Source: Adineta ricciae (Eukaryota > Rotifera > Eurotatoria > Adinetida > Adinetidae). Taken from it: a stretch of 64,000 nucleotides of DNA. Each line of letters begins with the position of its first letter. Within the stretch, counting starts at the first letter, position 1. Below the pieces are notes generated by a model that did not search any database, had not been told where the DNA came from, and was given only the letters and a program-made list of their open reading frames with translations. The position numbers were made by a program, and so were the translations under genes. This document shows positions 34,039 to 44,196 of this stretch, in pieces. The stretch spans positions 1 to 64,000 of the forward strand of contig CAJNOJ010000325.1 in NCBI GenBank assembly GCA_905250025.1, read 5' to 3'.

Positions 34039-35140
34039 ATCTTCATTAACTTCTTGTTTTCTTTTTAAAATACATATCTCGACTTATACATAAATCTCTG
34101 ATTTTGCATAGTCAGTACATATTTGAAGTTTTCTCACCATGCTGTGAGTCGTCTTATTCTGCTTGATATTGATGTTATCAATATATTGTCTATGTCATAA
34201 TTTACGAAATCCATTCGCATGAATGCGGAAGTTGTAAACGACGAACGGAAAGAATTGGACGTTGCATGCCTGATTATGAATGCATATAAGGGCTATTGCG
34301 ATACAAGACGTTAAATAACAACTGGTAAACATCTACGAAGTATTATATTCTTATTTTTGTCATGAATATTTATCGAAATTCTTTACTGCAATTGATAAAC
34401 GAGGCAACAGAGCATAATTCAACTGTGCATAAAATAGAGAGGTGAAATCAGCAGCTGACGAAAACTTCTGTCGTTGATAATGAAAAGATATTCTATGAGA
34501 AACAAATGTTTTATTTGATTCTCTTAATTACTTTTTTCTTGTAAACAATTACATCAAAAAACTAATTTAATTGTTCTTCGAAGCAAAACTAATAGCATTG
34601 AATTTTGTTTTGTATCACGTTGTAAAAATAACGTTGGCCAACATCTCTATACACTCGTTTTCATTAGAAAAGATCAATTGCGATGGTAAGAATGGTTGTT
34701 GTTATGGTCGCAACATACTAGTGGCAACTCTGATGAAGGTAAAATACACCGTTTCTAGCCAGTTGAAAATCTAACGAATTCGTAAGAGAATTTGACACGA
34801 ATCTACATGCGCTTTAGTGTATAAGTCTGCATGTTAGAAGAAACTGTATTGACATTAATCAAAGTAAAATATAAAAGTACGTACGATCAGTCAAAACTTA
34901 TTCGACTTGAAATAATATGTTTAGCAGAAACTACAGCTCCTCCAAAAAATTGTGATTGAAATTTTGAAAAAAGTTATTACTTTTAGCGGAAATTGCGACT
35001 TCTTCAAATTTTTGTATGTAAAATGTTGATATCTTGCTTCGTATATACACATTTGTTTGACAACTGTCATCATCATTACGATCGTAAATAATGTGTATGT
35101 GCAGAACAATCAAGTTTTGAGCAAACTTCGTAAGTAGCCA
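34039..35140. other. Intergenic stretch, one short tandem duplication
   Basis: No gene was recognised. Two diverged units start at about 34920 (TTAGCAGAAACTACAGCTCC) and 34984 (TTAGCGGAAATTGCGACTTC), a period near 64. The rest is AT-rich and may include the promoter of the FG-GAP gene. Confidence 0.4.
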
Positions 35141-36629
35141 ATGGATTCTTCTACACAATCAGTGTCCACGGCGGCACCCAAGTATGTATTCTCCATTTTG
35201 TGTGTACCCTTATTTCGAATATTTATTTTACAGACCCAAATCGTCATGGAATATAATGCGAATCGCCATTTTCACTGTCTTGCTGTTTGTATGCGTCATT
35301 ATTTCAATTGTGACTTATTGTCTTATTACCCGTCAGAATAGTTCTTCATCAGACGATGTTACAACTAAAATTAGTACGAGTATTACTTCACAAAGAGTAT
35401 CAACCACTAGCAAAGGTAGCGCTACAGAGATTTCTGTAGTAACAGCAACACGTAAGTACCGATCGACGGAGTATAATGCTCGAACGAATGTTTTCTCCGT
35501 TGTAAATTCAACTTGCACTAATCTGACTTTGACTAATCAGTATGTTTAGATTTTCATTCATCTACTTGATGTTTATGATTTAGATCCACTATGTCAAGCG
35601 TTACCATTCAGTAACTATCAGTCTTACACGACTGGTAATATGCCTTGGTCGATTAGCGTTGCTGATTTGAACAATGATGACAACCCAGATATTGTTGTAG
35701 TTAACGCAAATGATCCAAGCGTCACAATCTATTTGAATTATGGGAATGGAACAGTCAGAAGTATTTCGTTCATCGTTGTTGGAACATATTCTGTATTCGT
35801 TACTGCTGCTGATCTAAATAAAGACAATACAACAGATTTGATCGTGGCTCAAGCTTCAGACAATAGCTTGGGGATGTTGCTCGGTTTTGGTAATGGAACT
35901 TTTAATACACGTGTCAATTTTCCTGTCGGTGCTTATCCATATGGTATAAGTGCTGCTGATCTCAACAATGACAGTCATCTTGATCTTGTTGCTGTTAACG
36001 ATCACGACAATACTGTCAGCATCTTATTGGGATTCAGTAATGGGACTTTTCAAAGCTACGATCTTTTGCCTACGGGTCTTTATGTAACAGCAGTCGTTAC
36101 TGCTGATTTCAATAACGATCAACTTTTAGATTTCGCAGTTACGGACTACTCAAGTAATACTGTAAGTGTATATCTTGGCCATGGCAATGGACGTTTTCAA
36201 CAACGTCAAGCATATTCAACAGGAACGAGTCCGTGGGGAATGGCCATAGCAGATTTTAACAATGACAACTGCATGGATATTGTTACTGCTAATTATGACA
36301 ATAGCACGGTGAGTGTACTGCTTGGTAATGGTAATGGTACATTTCGATCACAAATAGCATATTTATCTGGACCATATCCAATGTCAGTGGCGGTTGGAGA
36401 TTTAAATAAAGATACAAAAATTGATATTGTCACTGGTAGTAGTACTAGCAATTTTCTAAGCGTCTTCTTAAACAATGGAGACGGCACATTTGCAAAACAA
36501 AAGAGCATAACAACTGGTGCACAATTATCAGCAGTGGCGATTGCAGATTTGAACAATGATAATCGCCCGGATATCGTCACTACTAGTGTATCGACAAAAA
36601 CTCTAAATATATTTTTAAACTCATGCTAA
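35141..36629 (+). CDS. Membrane-anchored FG-GAP/VCBS repeat protein
   Basis: Three exons (35141-35181, 35234-35451, 35584-36629) give 434 residues. A short N-terminal tail precedes one membrane helix (IAIFTVLLFVCVIISIVTYCL), then a Ser/Thr-rich stalk, suggesting a type II surface protein. About seven FG-GAP/VCBS-type repeats follow, each with a calcium-loop-like core (ADLNNDDNPDIVV, ADLNKDNTTDLIV, ADLNNDSHLDLVA, ADFNNDNCMDIVT and so on) and an LG.GNGTF-type strand. They would form one beta-propeller. No integrin parts are present. Intron 2 (132 nt) is longer than usual and could hide a small exon. Bdelloids have many such proteins; the role is unknown. Confidence 0.82.
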
Positions 36630-39052
36630 ATCTTCGTTTTGCTTTAATCGAATTTCAAATAAAAGGGTGTCGACAAATAAGTTATCAAATCAGTCTTTTT
36701 GTTACAGTTACATCTTCCCATACATACTCCTCTTTGATAAACCACCACAACGTATTAAAAAATACCGTACACAATCTAATCGTCGTAGGACTAGCTAATA
36801 AATCAGGACGCTGTTTAAAACATACATCAAATTGAAAGTTTATTTTCAAATCATATCAGTAGTAATCACAGTTTAGTGGTGCATCAAATATCAGTGTAAA
36901 CTAGCAGCATGCCATGAGGAAAAGCATGTTTATGAAAAGTAACATATCTAATACTTAGTTGTTGTTTCACGTGTAAGATATTGAGGACGTGACTGTATTA
37001 CAGCCATATCTCATTTAGTATTTTCTAAAACAGAACGCAGCAAGAGTAATGGAACTAGGCGTCATCGAACCCCGACCCAGTCCAATGATTGCTGTCGTTA
37101 TATAAATTGCAATATTCTTCGTTTTCATCGCATAACTACACTTCGATGGTCTGCATTCATTTTAGTAATTGCCATACATCATCTATGGAGTCCATTGCTT
37201 GAGAATGTATTCGATTGTTGAATTCACCGTGAACTCAAGTCATATTCATTTTTACAGACACGTTAAAATGTGACCGCACCTCGCTGATGAATATTTGACT
37301 ATAAAAGCAACTTAGATCAGATTGCAACAACGACTCGATCTGAAAAACATCTTGCATCCAAACCAGACACGGTGAACAGTCTCTCTTCGCTACCATGAGT
37401 ATTAATCGAATAAATATATTCACATTTAGCTGAAGCTCTACAAGAGTAGTGGTCATATGAATTTCCAAACGTCCCTGCAAAACCGTTTGAATTTTCAGCA
37501 AGTCCGTAGTTTGATAGTGTTGCTGGTACCAAGATGTTACCCTGAGTCGTTTGTTGTACTAATGAGAATGACAGTAAAAAGTTACTCAGTGTTGACGTCG
37601 TAAACTCGGAAATGAGTGAATTAACTTAAACTTGAAATAGCTCAGGAAGCGTGACAAATGCGCTAGCAGATTGAGTTAAGTAGAACTGAGCCAACCCATT
37701 CTCGATCGTTTCGGAACTTAATTCACAAAATGTACGCAGTGTGCCAAATATCATCTTGAGAGTGAGGGTACTTCTTTTTTGACAGAGATCAATGATCAAC
37801 TACCTTCAAGCTCTAGTATGTATTTCATGCATTAAATGACTGGCTCACGTACAAAGTGTCGATAATGATTTAATCGTAAAACAAAACAATGCTTCCATTC
37901 AGAGCCATCTTTTGTAATATTAACAAATCAAACGACGCGGATTCAATCTTAACTACAGGCGAGAACATAGAAAAGAAACTAATAATTGCAATTATTTGTC
38001 TGCAATGATGATACTTCTCTTCTTTATCTAATTGATTTATATCTGTGGTCCCCAAAAAATCTATCGGCTAACATTTCTGTAGGAAGCGAACGGTCTCAAC
38101 AGATCAGGCAAGAAAGAACTAAGGACTCCACACACACATGCAAGATTTTTATACTAATTCCATTTGCATTACCTTAACAGAAACCTTCAATATGTAGATG
38201 TTGAATCAAGACTTTCTGCAACTGAAAGATTAAAGAGTATGAATACTATGTGTTCTATAGACTATCACTCGAAATTCACACACCAATACGATCTATCGAC
38301 AAAACGATATGCTTTGACTAAAATTGATGAGTGTCATCTCCCTAGAGCCATTGTGTTTGAACATGTTCTTCAAATGTCAAAACAACTTTTCGGTAGGCAT
38401 CTATTGATTATACAAACGCAGTAGAGTAGAGTGACCAGCGACTATAAAGCCGAACTCATTCAGCAATCTTCATTCACATCTGATTATATGTTCACTGAAT
38501 CTACTTCCATCAATTTATCTCTTAGAAGCACAGCTAACGATATGGTAATGCTACTTACGAAAGAAATTGACATAAGTGCAAATAAAACGCAGTCACAACT
38601 GTTGAAAAACACTTCTATTTGAAGCCTATCGGCATGAAACCCAAGCGTCACTCATTTATCACCTAGAACATTGACGAACTAGAAGGATTGTATACTTAGA
38701 TGAAATTCGCTCGCAATCTCACGCCCTCTATTAAAACTATGGTTTTTTTTCTCAGTAGCTTATGTTGGCTTGTTGTAGTGCTTATATTAGGTTTGATTTC
38801 AAGTTGCTGCGTAGCATGCTGAAGTACTTCACCTTAGTTTTTTTCTGTTCTTCTCTACTTTGAAGTTAAAAAAAAGACACTGGCTTGGCTTTCGCGGAAA
38901 GATTCTATCGTCGATACTCACAGAACGAAAGAAGAAAAAAAAGCCAACGGTGCACACTGCGAACAATAATAGGAGAATGCTGTTGTCGCATCATATTTCT
39001 CCTTTTCTCATTGCACGGACGTTCTACTACGGAATACGATACTTTTTAAAGT
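36630..39052. other. 2.4-kb stretch without a recognised gene
   Basis: Only short frames are visible (for example 37235-37532 minus and 38164-38424 plus), and none has a familiar motif. The stretch may hold decayed mobile DNA. A T-rich and A-rich part near 38740-38945 precedes the gene at 39053. Confidence 0.4.
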
Positions 39053-40378
39053 ATGGCCCACAATACAGAACTAGTTCTTGGTTTGATTGATAAACATACT
39101 GGTCAAGACTGTCGCTGTCTAATGTTACATGGAGCTTTGGCAGAAATACTCACCTCATGCAAAAATGACAGCATCGAAACAAATGTATTCAGCGATGAAA
39201 ATGAATGTGCGGAATATTTACAAAGAAACAGCAAGAAACGAATAGTTTTAATCGCAGTCGACCAGTCGTATGAAGATTTTCTGCAGGACATCATTCGAAA
39301 TTATCCAGATGTGTTTGTTAAACCACCATCAGAATGTGCACGAATCTCCCTCTATATGCTGTGCTGTGCCAGTAGCGGTAAGAGAAAAAGCCGACTTGAA
39401 GATGATCAACTGCATACAAAAATCTTTGAAACTGAGGCCGCTCTTTTGGCTCAACTAATGATCGATATTGGAGATCATTTCGGCTGCCTTGGCCAAAATC
39501 AATTCAATAAAAAAACCTGTAAATCGGTTACCGAAGCAGTAAAATATTTTTCCCAGGCAAATACATTCTTCATACGATCAACTGGTTATCAAAGATCAAT
39601 GGCAGCCGATGGTCGCAAGGCGATCATTGACAAGCAGATAACAAAGGCGGGTCAACTACTCGAAAAGGTAAGAAATGACACCATTAATCTATCTATTGCT
39701 TATGTAGACACACCTATTGCAAATGATACATCATTAATTGACTGTAATCCCGATGATGTATGCGACTATCACACACTTCTGAGTCAGAATAATACTCCGG
39801 CGAGCAGGCATGAAATCTTTCCACCGACGTACGTCCACTCAACTGCATCGGGTCACGCAGAAGGAACAGACGACAATTCCAATGATTATATTTACATTGT
39901 TGGAGATTCGCTTCCTGAAGAAACTTCTAAACACCTTCTCACAGTCTTGAGATCAATTTTGACCACAAGTCAAATAGTTGTCCAGAATAGACAACACTAT
40001 CCGCAGTTGTTAAATGTACTCGATAGGCCAACGGTTGTTCTCTCCCTTACAACTGATGATGACAAGTCGCTGTTGGAAAAACTATGTTCACGCAGTCGAC
40101 CTCCGGCAATTTATGTGCTAGGATCACAACCAAGTACTCAAAATGAAAAGGAAACGTTTTTCAGAAAATACTTTGCCATTTGCTACATGTCTACTAATCC
40201 AGAAGAGTTGGCTGTTCGAATAGCAATTGATATGGCACTGCAAAATCGAATCTTGGGCGATCGACATGCTCAAAAGAAGGATAAGAGAAATGCAAAGAGA
40301 AACTATAATCAATGCATTGGAATCTTAAATGAACTGAATAGTTTTGCTGAAAGCCGAGTTGCTGGCCACAATGGCTAA
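39053..40378 (+). CDS. Protein with two copies of the ART-associated N-terminal domain
   Basis: A single exon of 441 residues starting MAHNTELVLGLIDKHTGQDC. Residues about 1-190 resemble the front of the ART-TPR protein at 41335-43968: NVFSDENECAEYLQRNSKKR here against NVFTQSDECVDFLTDIDDR there, each followed by an IVL/IVF strand and an acidic helix. A second, similar unit spans about 285-400 (YIYIVGDSLPEETSKHLLTV, then PTVVLSLTTDDDKSLLEKL). The unit looks like an alternating alpha/beta, receiver-like fold. No ART or TPR part is present. The function is unknown. The similarity and its position about 1 kb from the ART-TPR gene, on the opposite strand, suggest one gene family. Confidence 0.65.
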   Translation: MAHNTELVLGLIDKHTGQDCRCLMLHGALAEILTSCKNDSIETNVFSDENECAEYLQRNSKKRIVLIAVDQSYEDFLQDIIRNYPDVFVKPPSECARISLYMLCCASSGKRKSRLEDDQLHTKIFETEAALLAQLMIDIGDHFGCLGQNQFNKKTCKSVTEAVKYFSQANTFFIRSTGYQRSMAADGRKAIIDKQITKAGQLLEKVRNDTINLSIAYVDTPIANDTSLIDCNPDDVCDYHTLLSQNNTPASRHEIFPPTYVHSTASGHAEGTDDNSNDYIYIVGDSLPEETSKHLLTVLRSILTTSQIVVQNRQHYPQLLNVLDRPTVVLSLTTDDDKSLLEKLCSRSRPPAIYVLGSQPSTQNEKETFFRKYFAICYMSTNPEELAVRIAIDMALQNRILGDRHAQKKDKRNAKRNYNQCIGILNELNSFAESRVAGHNG

Positions 40379-40590
40379 AAGGAAAGGTGTACATTGATAT
40401 CTTTTATGCTACTATAGTTTACTATATATATCCTCAGTTTTTTAATTAATGAAAAGAATTTAACTATGTTTTTTTGTTCATGTATATATATATATATAAA
40501 CTTTATATACTCGAACGCAACACGTTGAGAATAATGTTGAAATGTTCACTTCACGCTACGTATTTCAGATTTTTTTTCTCTGCTCCATAT

Positions 40591-41052
40591 ATGAATAATC
40601 GACTTGCTGTTCTACTTGACCCACCTAGTCGATATCCACCTGTTCAAAGTGAACTTGGACATCGCGTTCAATATTTTGCTAATAGAGATATGTCCGTCCA
40701 ACACATATTAACTCAAATGCCAAACTATCAGCGAATTGATTTTTTTCTACCTTCTCACGAACGAACATTGGTTGGAAATCAAATAGCTTTACTCCAAAAT
40801 GTTTATTTTCACATCTACTACCCGACCAATGATGACATTCCAAATAACCACAATAACCCATGCATGTGGATCAAAACCTTCGAAGAACGCGAACTGTGGA
40901 TGAGAATTAGTTTTACAATCTATCATCATGATTGGATGTCTCATGCCGCGAATAATTTCGGTGATGCAACTCTTAATGTTTTAAGAAATACATATAATAT
41001 ACTTTTGCAAGAAGTACAAGCAGCACAATTGAGCGTGGAAGCTTCGGGATAG
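40591..41052 (+). CDS. Unrecognised 153-residue protein
   Basis: The frame from ATG 40591 reads MNNRLAVLLDPPSRYPPVQS and ends in QEVQAAQLSVEASG. It stays open upstream to 40474, and an acceptor-like ATTTCAG lies at 40561-40567, so it may be the last exon of a longer gene. The body has many aromatic and His residues (YFHIYYPTNDD, ISFTIYHHDWMSHAA). No domain was recognised. It sits between the two genes that share the ART-associated domain and ends tail to tail with the ART-TPR gene. Confidence 0.45.
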   Translation: MNNRLAVLLDPPSRYPPVQSELGHRVQYFANRDMSVQHILTQMPNYQRIDFFLPSHERTLVGNQIALLQNVYFHIYYPTNDDIPNNHNNPCMWIKTFEERELWMRISFTIYHHDWMSHAANNFGDATLNVLRNTYNILLQEVQAAQLSVEASG

Positions 41053-41334
41053 ATGCCATATATCTGATTGATAAGCTGGTGAACAACGTCTGTGGAGATG
41101 GAAACTTCGGGAGCACTATGATTCGCGGCTGATGACTGTACTCGTTTACTCAACTTCTCAAAAACAACTTCCTTCTGTCTGTGATAAACAATCCATCTTG
41201 ATCAACTGGTCTCTGTTAGCTAAATTGATTTATTCATTTTATTGATAGTTTAACAAATTAGATTATTATTTTTTTATTCTGCTATAATGAATTTGAATAA
41301 ATTTATGAAGAAAATATTCTCCGAGTCTTACCAT

Positions 41335-43968
41335 CTATTGCATGTGGTGTCGTTCCAATCGGGTGATTTCTTTCACATTGTTAATCGAACGTTTCAATAG
41401 TTCGAGATATGTATGATTTGACGGAAGAACTTTTTCGAAAATTTGAAGCGCTCTCTCTAGACATTGAAGTGCTTTGGAATACTGAGTCATCATTTTGCAC
41501 ACTTCGCCCATGTTCCAGTAACTGGCAGCTAAATCAAGATGTTCGAAAGGAAGGCAATTTTTGAAAATATCGTTCGACTTTTCCATGAACGCCAGTGCCT
41601 TGAAATATTCACCCATGTTGCAATATAGTTGGCCAATGTTATTGTACAAAGTGGCTAATGAGGGATGACTAGGAGGGAGGTATTGTTCATATATTTTCTG
41701 TGCCTTTCCAAAGGATTCAAGTGCTTTCAGGTGATCACCTGCAATGCTATGCAATTGCCCAATGTTGTTGCATACTGTAGCCAATAGTGAATAGTCTGGT
41801 AAGGCAGTTATTTGCAAAACCTGATATGCTTTCTGACAAAATTCGAATGCTTTTGGATGATTCATCATTGCGGCATGTACCTGAGCAAGATTGTTGTAAC
41901 ATGACGCAAACGCAGGATCATTCAAAGGAAGATTATCTTCCAGAATACCACAAGCTTTTGCGCAAAATTCGAGTGCTTTCAAAAAGTCAAACATGCTGAT
42001 ATACACTGTGCCGATGTTACTGTATGAAGTGGATAATGAACGATAATTTAGTGGAATGGCTTTTTCTTTAATTTGGATCGATTTTGTATAAAATTCGATT
42101 GCTTTTAAATAATTACCGACCTTACTATGAATCGCAGCAATATTATTGTAAGAGAGAGCAAATTCAGGATGATTCGGCGGAAGAGATAATTTCCAAATTT
42201 TTAGCGCCTTATCATAAAATTCAAGTGCCTTCGTGTAGATACCTGTTTTGCTAGCTATTTGACCAATGTTGTGGTAACATGAAGCCAACATGGGGTGGTT
42301 TGACGGCAGAGTCATTTCCCAGATTCGACGGGCCTCTTCAGAAAATTTGAGCGCTTTTGAATACTGACCAATATCGTCATATACAGAACTGATGTTATTG
42401 TATGACACAGCCAAATCAGGGTCACTCGCCGACAGGAATTTTCTTTTTAAGCTGATTGCTTTTTGATAGAATTCGAGTGCATTCGTGTGGTTAGACATTC
42501 TTCTATAGGCCAGTCCGATATTATTGTAAACGTTAGCCAATGCACGATCGTCTTTTTTCAAAGCGTTCAGCAGGATCTTTAAAGTTTTCTCATAGAATGA
42601 GATAGCTTCTCTGTACTGTCCTTGGTGAATTCGTATCTCTCCGAGTTGGTAGTAGCAAGATGTTTTGCCATTCTCAGTCGTGGTCTTCTTGAGTAATTCG
42701 GTGAAAAGCATTTCAGCTTGAGTGAAATGGCCTACTCTAATCATCAGTTTACCCATGCGATGCCATCCTTTGCCGTCGATTTCCTTTTGCATTCGATCCA
42801 TGAGTCCGGCAAGTTGTGGATCGTTGTCATCGGTCAATGTCGCTTGTACTTCCCACACAAGATTGTTTCTCATTGAGGGTTTTATTTCGACCACGCGAAA
42901 GACACTATGCATTGAGAAGAGAATTTCTTCTTCTGTTCTCATAGCACTGTATGCGTCGATCGATGCAAATGGAGTAGTCGACTCCGAATTAACTGTCATA
43001 ATAAAAATCACGCTCACTATTCCATTATCTTGGTCCAATATACTTTCAGCAAAAGCCCAAGCAACATCGTGATCTCTACTAGTGGATAAGAAACTGTTAA
43101 ATGCGAGAAGACCACCCTTAATATCAAGCAGATGTTGAAAATCTTGTTGACTAAGTCCTTGGCCACGATAAACCGTCAGTCGATTATCAAGTGTATTCGA
43201 CTGTTCTTTATGAAGCGTTTCCAGTTGTTGATGAAGTTTTCGTATAAGAAAACCCATTTTGATCATTGCTTCCGTATTGAATGTTCGCAGAGCACAATTG
43301 AGCATACCGTAGATAAAAGTACCACTAGTATACCACCAAATCGACGATTGGTTATGATACTCATGTTGAAAACGATTCAACTGAGATTCAGAAACACCCT
43401 GTTGCTGACAATAGTTGATAAGATCTTTCAAAGAGTCTGTAACATTGTCATCGTTGAATTCTAATAGAATTTCTTTGAATATCATTGAGTACATGTAGGT
43501 TGGTTCCAATTGATCGAGATTGTGCTCACCTAATAATGGTGTCGTTTTCTGAGACTGCTTTGCAATGAAGCTTATGGGTATCATGGCATAATCACATTGA
43601 CGTGCCGATGCTCGAAGCGAGTCGCATAGGAGCTTGATTTCAGTAAAGGATCCGACAACTTTCGCCCATTCGTTGCATGATGTTTCAATTTCATCAAAGA
43701 TATAAATACGATACAGATGAGGAACATCATGAATAAGAGGTACTAATTGTTTGCTCAACATTTCCGACACTATAAGGAACACTATTCGATCGTCGATATC
43801 CGTAAGAAAGTCAACACATTCATCCGACTGCGTAAACACATTGATTTCATTAACAACATTGCGCAGTTGTGCGAGTACGTCCTTCGAATTTTGATGGAAT
43901 CGATCATCCAACCAGAGAAGTAAATAGTTTTGGATGCTAGATCCTTGAAATCGGGTAGTGGATGACAT
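41335..43968 (-). CDS. ADP-ribosyltransferase with TPR array
   Basis: A frame of 877 residues from the Met at 43968; the frame is open to 44049, but the first 27 codons look like leader sequence. Residues 1-130 form an alpha/beta domain shared with the gene at 39053. Residues about 140-365 are an arginine-specific-type ART: TVYRGQ (Arg 268), FNSFLSTSRD (STS at 295-297) and AMRTEEEILF (ExE at 346-348), the R-S-E triad. About eleven kinesin-light-chain-like TPRs follow (for example ALANVYNNIGLAYRRMSNHT, SYNNIAAIHSKVGNYLKAIE). ART enzymes move ADP-ribose from NAD+ to proteins; the TPRs would bind partners. No signal peptide was seen. ART-TPR fusions are an expanded bdelloid family. Single exon, no interruption. 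Confidence 0.87.
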   Translation of the reverse strand: MSSTTRFQGSSIQNYLLLWLDDRFHQNSKDVLAQLRNVVNEINVFTQSDECVDFLTDIDDRIVFLIVSEMLSKQLVPLIHDVPHLYRIYIFDEIETSCNEWAKVVGSFTEIKLLCDSLRASARQCDYAMIPISFIAKQSQKTTPLLGEHNLDQLEPTYMYSMIFKEILLEFNDDNVTDSLKDLINYCQQQGVSESQLNRFQHEYHNQSSIWWYTSGTFIYGMLNCALRTFNTEAMIKMGFLIRKLHQQLETLHKEQSNTLDNRLTVYRGQGLSQQDFQHLLDIKGGLLAFNSFLSTSRDHDVAWAFAESILDQDNGIVSVIFIMTVNSESTTPFASIDAYSAMRTEEEILFSMHSVFRVVEIKPSMRNNLVWEVQATLTDDNDPQLAGLMDRMQKEIDGKGWHRMGKLMIRVGHFTQAEMLFTELLKKTTTENGKTSCYYQLGEIRIHQGQYREAISFYEKTLKILLNALKKDDRALANVYNNIGLAYRRMSNHTNALEFYQKAISLKRKFLSASDPDLAVSYNNISSVYDDIGQYSKALKFSEEARRIWEMTLPSNHPMLASCYHNIGQIASKTGIYTKALEFYDKALKIWKLSLPPNHPEFALSYNNIAAIHSKVGNYLKAIEFYTKSIQIKEKAIPLNYRSLSTSYSNIGTVYISMFDFLKALEFCAKACGILEDNLPLNDPAFASCYNNLAQVHAAMMNHPKAFEFCQKAYQVLQITALPDYSLLATVCNNIGQLHSIAGDHLKALESFGKAQKIYEQYLPPSHPSLATLYNNIGQLYCNMGEYFKALAFMEKSNDIFKNCLPFEHLDLAASYWNMGEVCKMMTQYSKALQCLERALQIFEKVLPSNHTYLELLKRSINNVKEITRLERHHMQ

Positions 43969-44196
43969 GTTGTCGACACTGCACAGCCAATTCTGTTTAA
44001 AATGAAGTGAAAACGTGCTTCTCGAAGAAAATGTCAATAGAAGCACCACCGAATATAACTTTAATGACTGTGATGTTTTTCATTCTACATTTCTCTTAGA
44101 GTAAATTTTCATTGTAAATAATCGAAAGAAGTTCAAGCAGCAAATCTACATGAGTGGCAAAAAGAAAGAAGATTAGTTATGCAAGGCACGTCTGTG

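Noticed and set aside
37030-37105. A short stretch recalling a retroelement reverse transcriptase motif (GVIEPRPSP)
   Set aside because: Far too short to support a fossil element; no other part of one was recognised around it.
40484-40499. TA microsatellite near the orphan frame
   Set aside because: Ordinary simple repeat, no further meaning seen.
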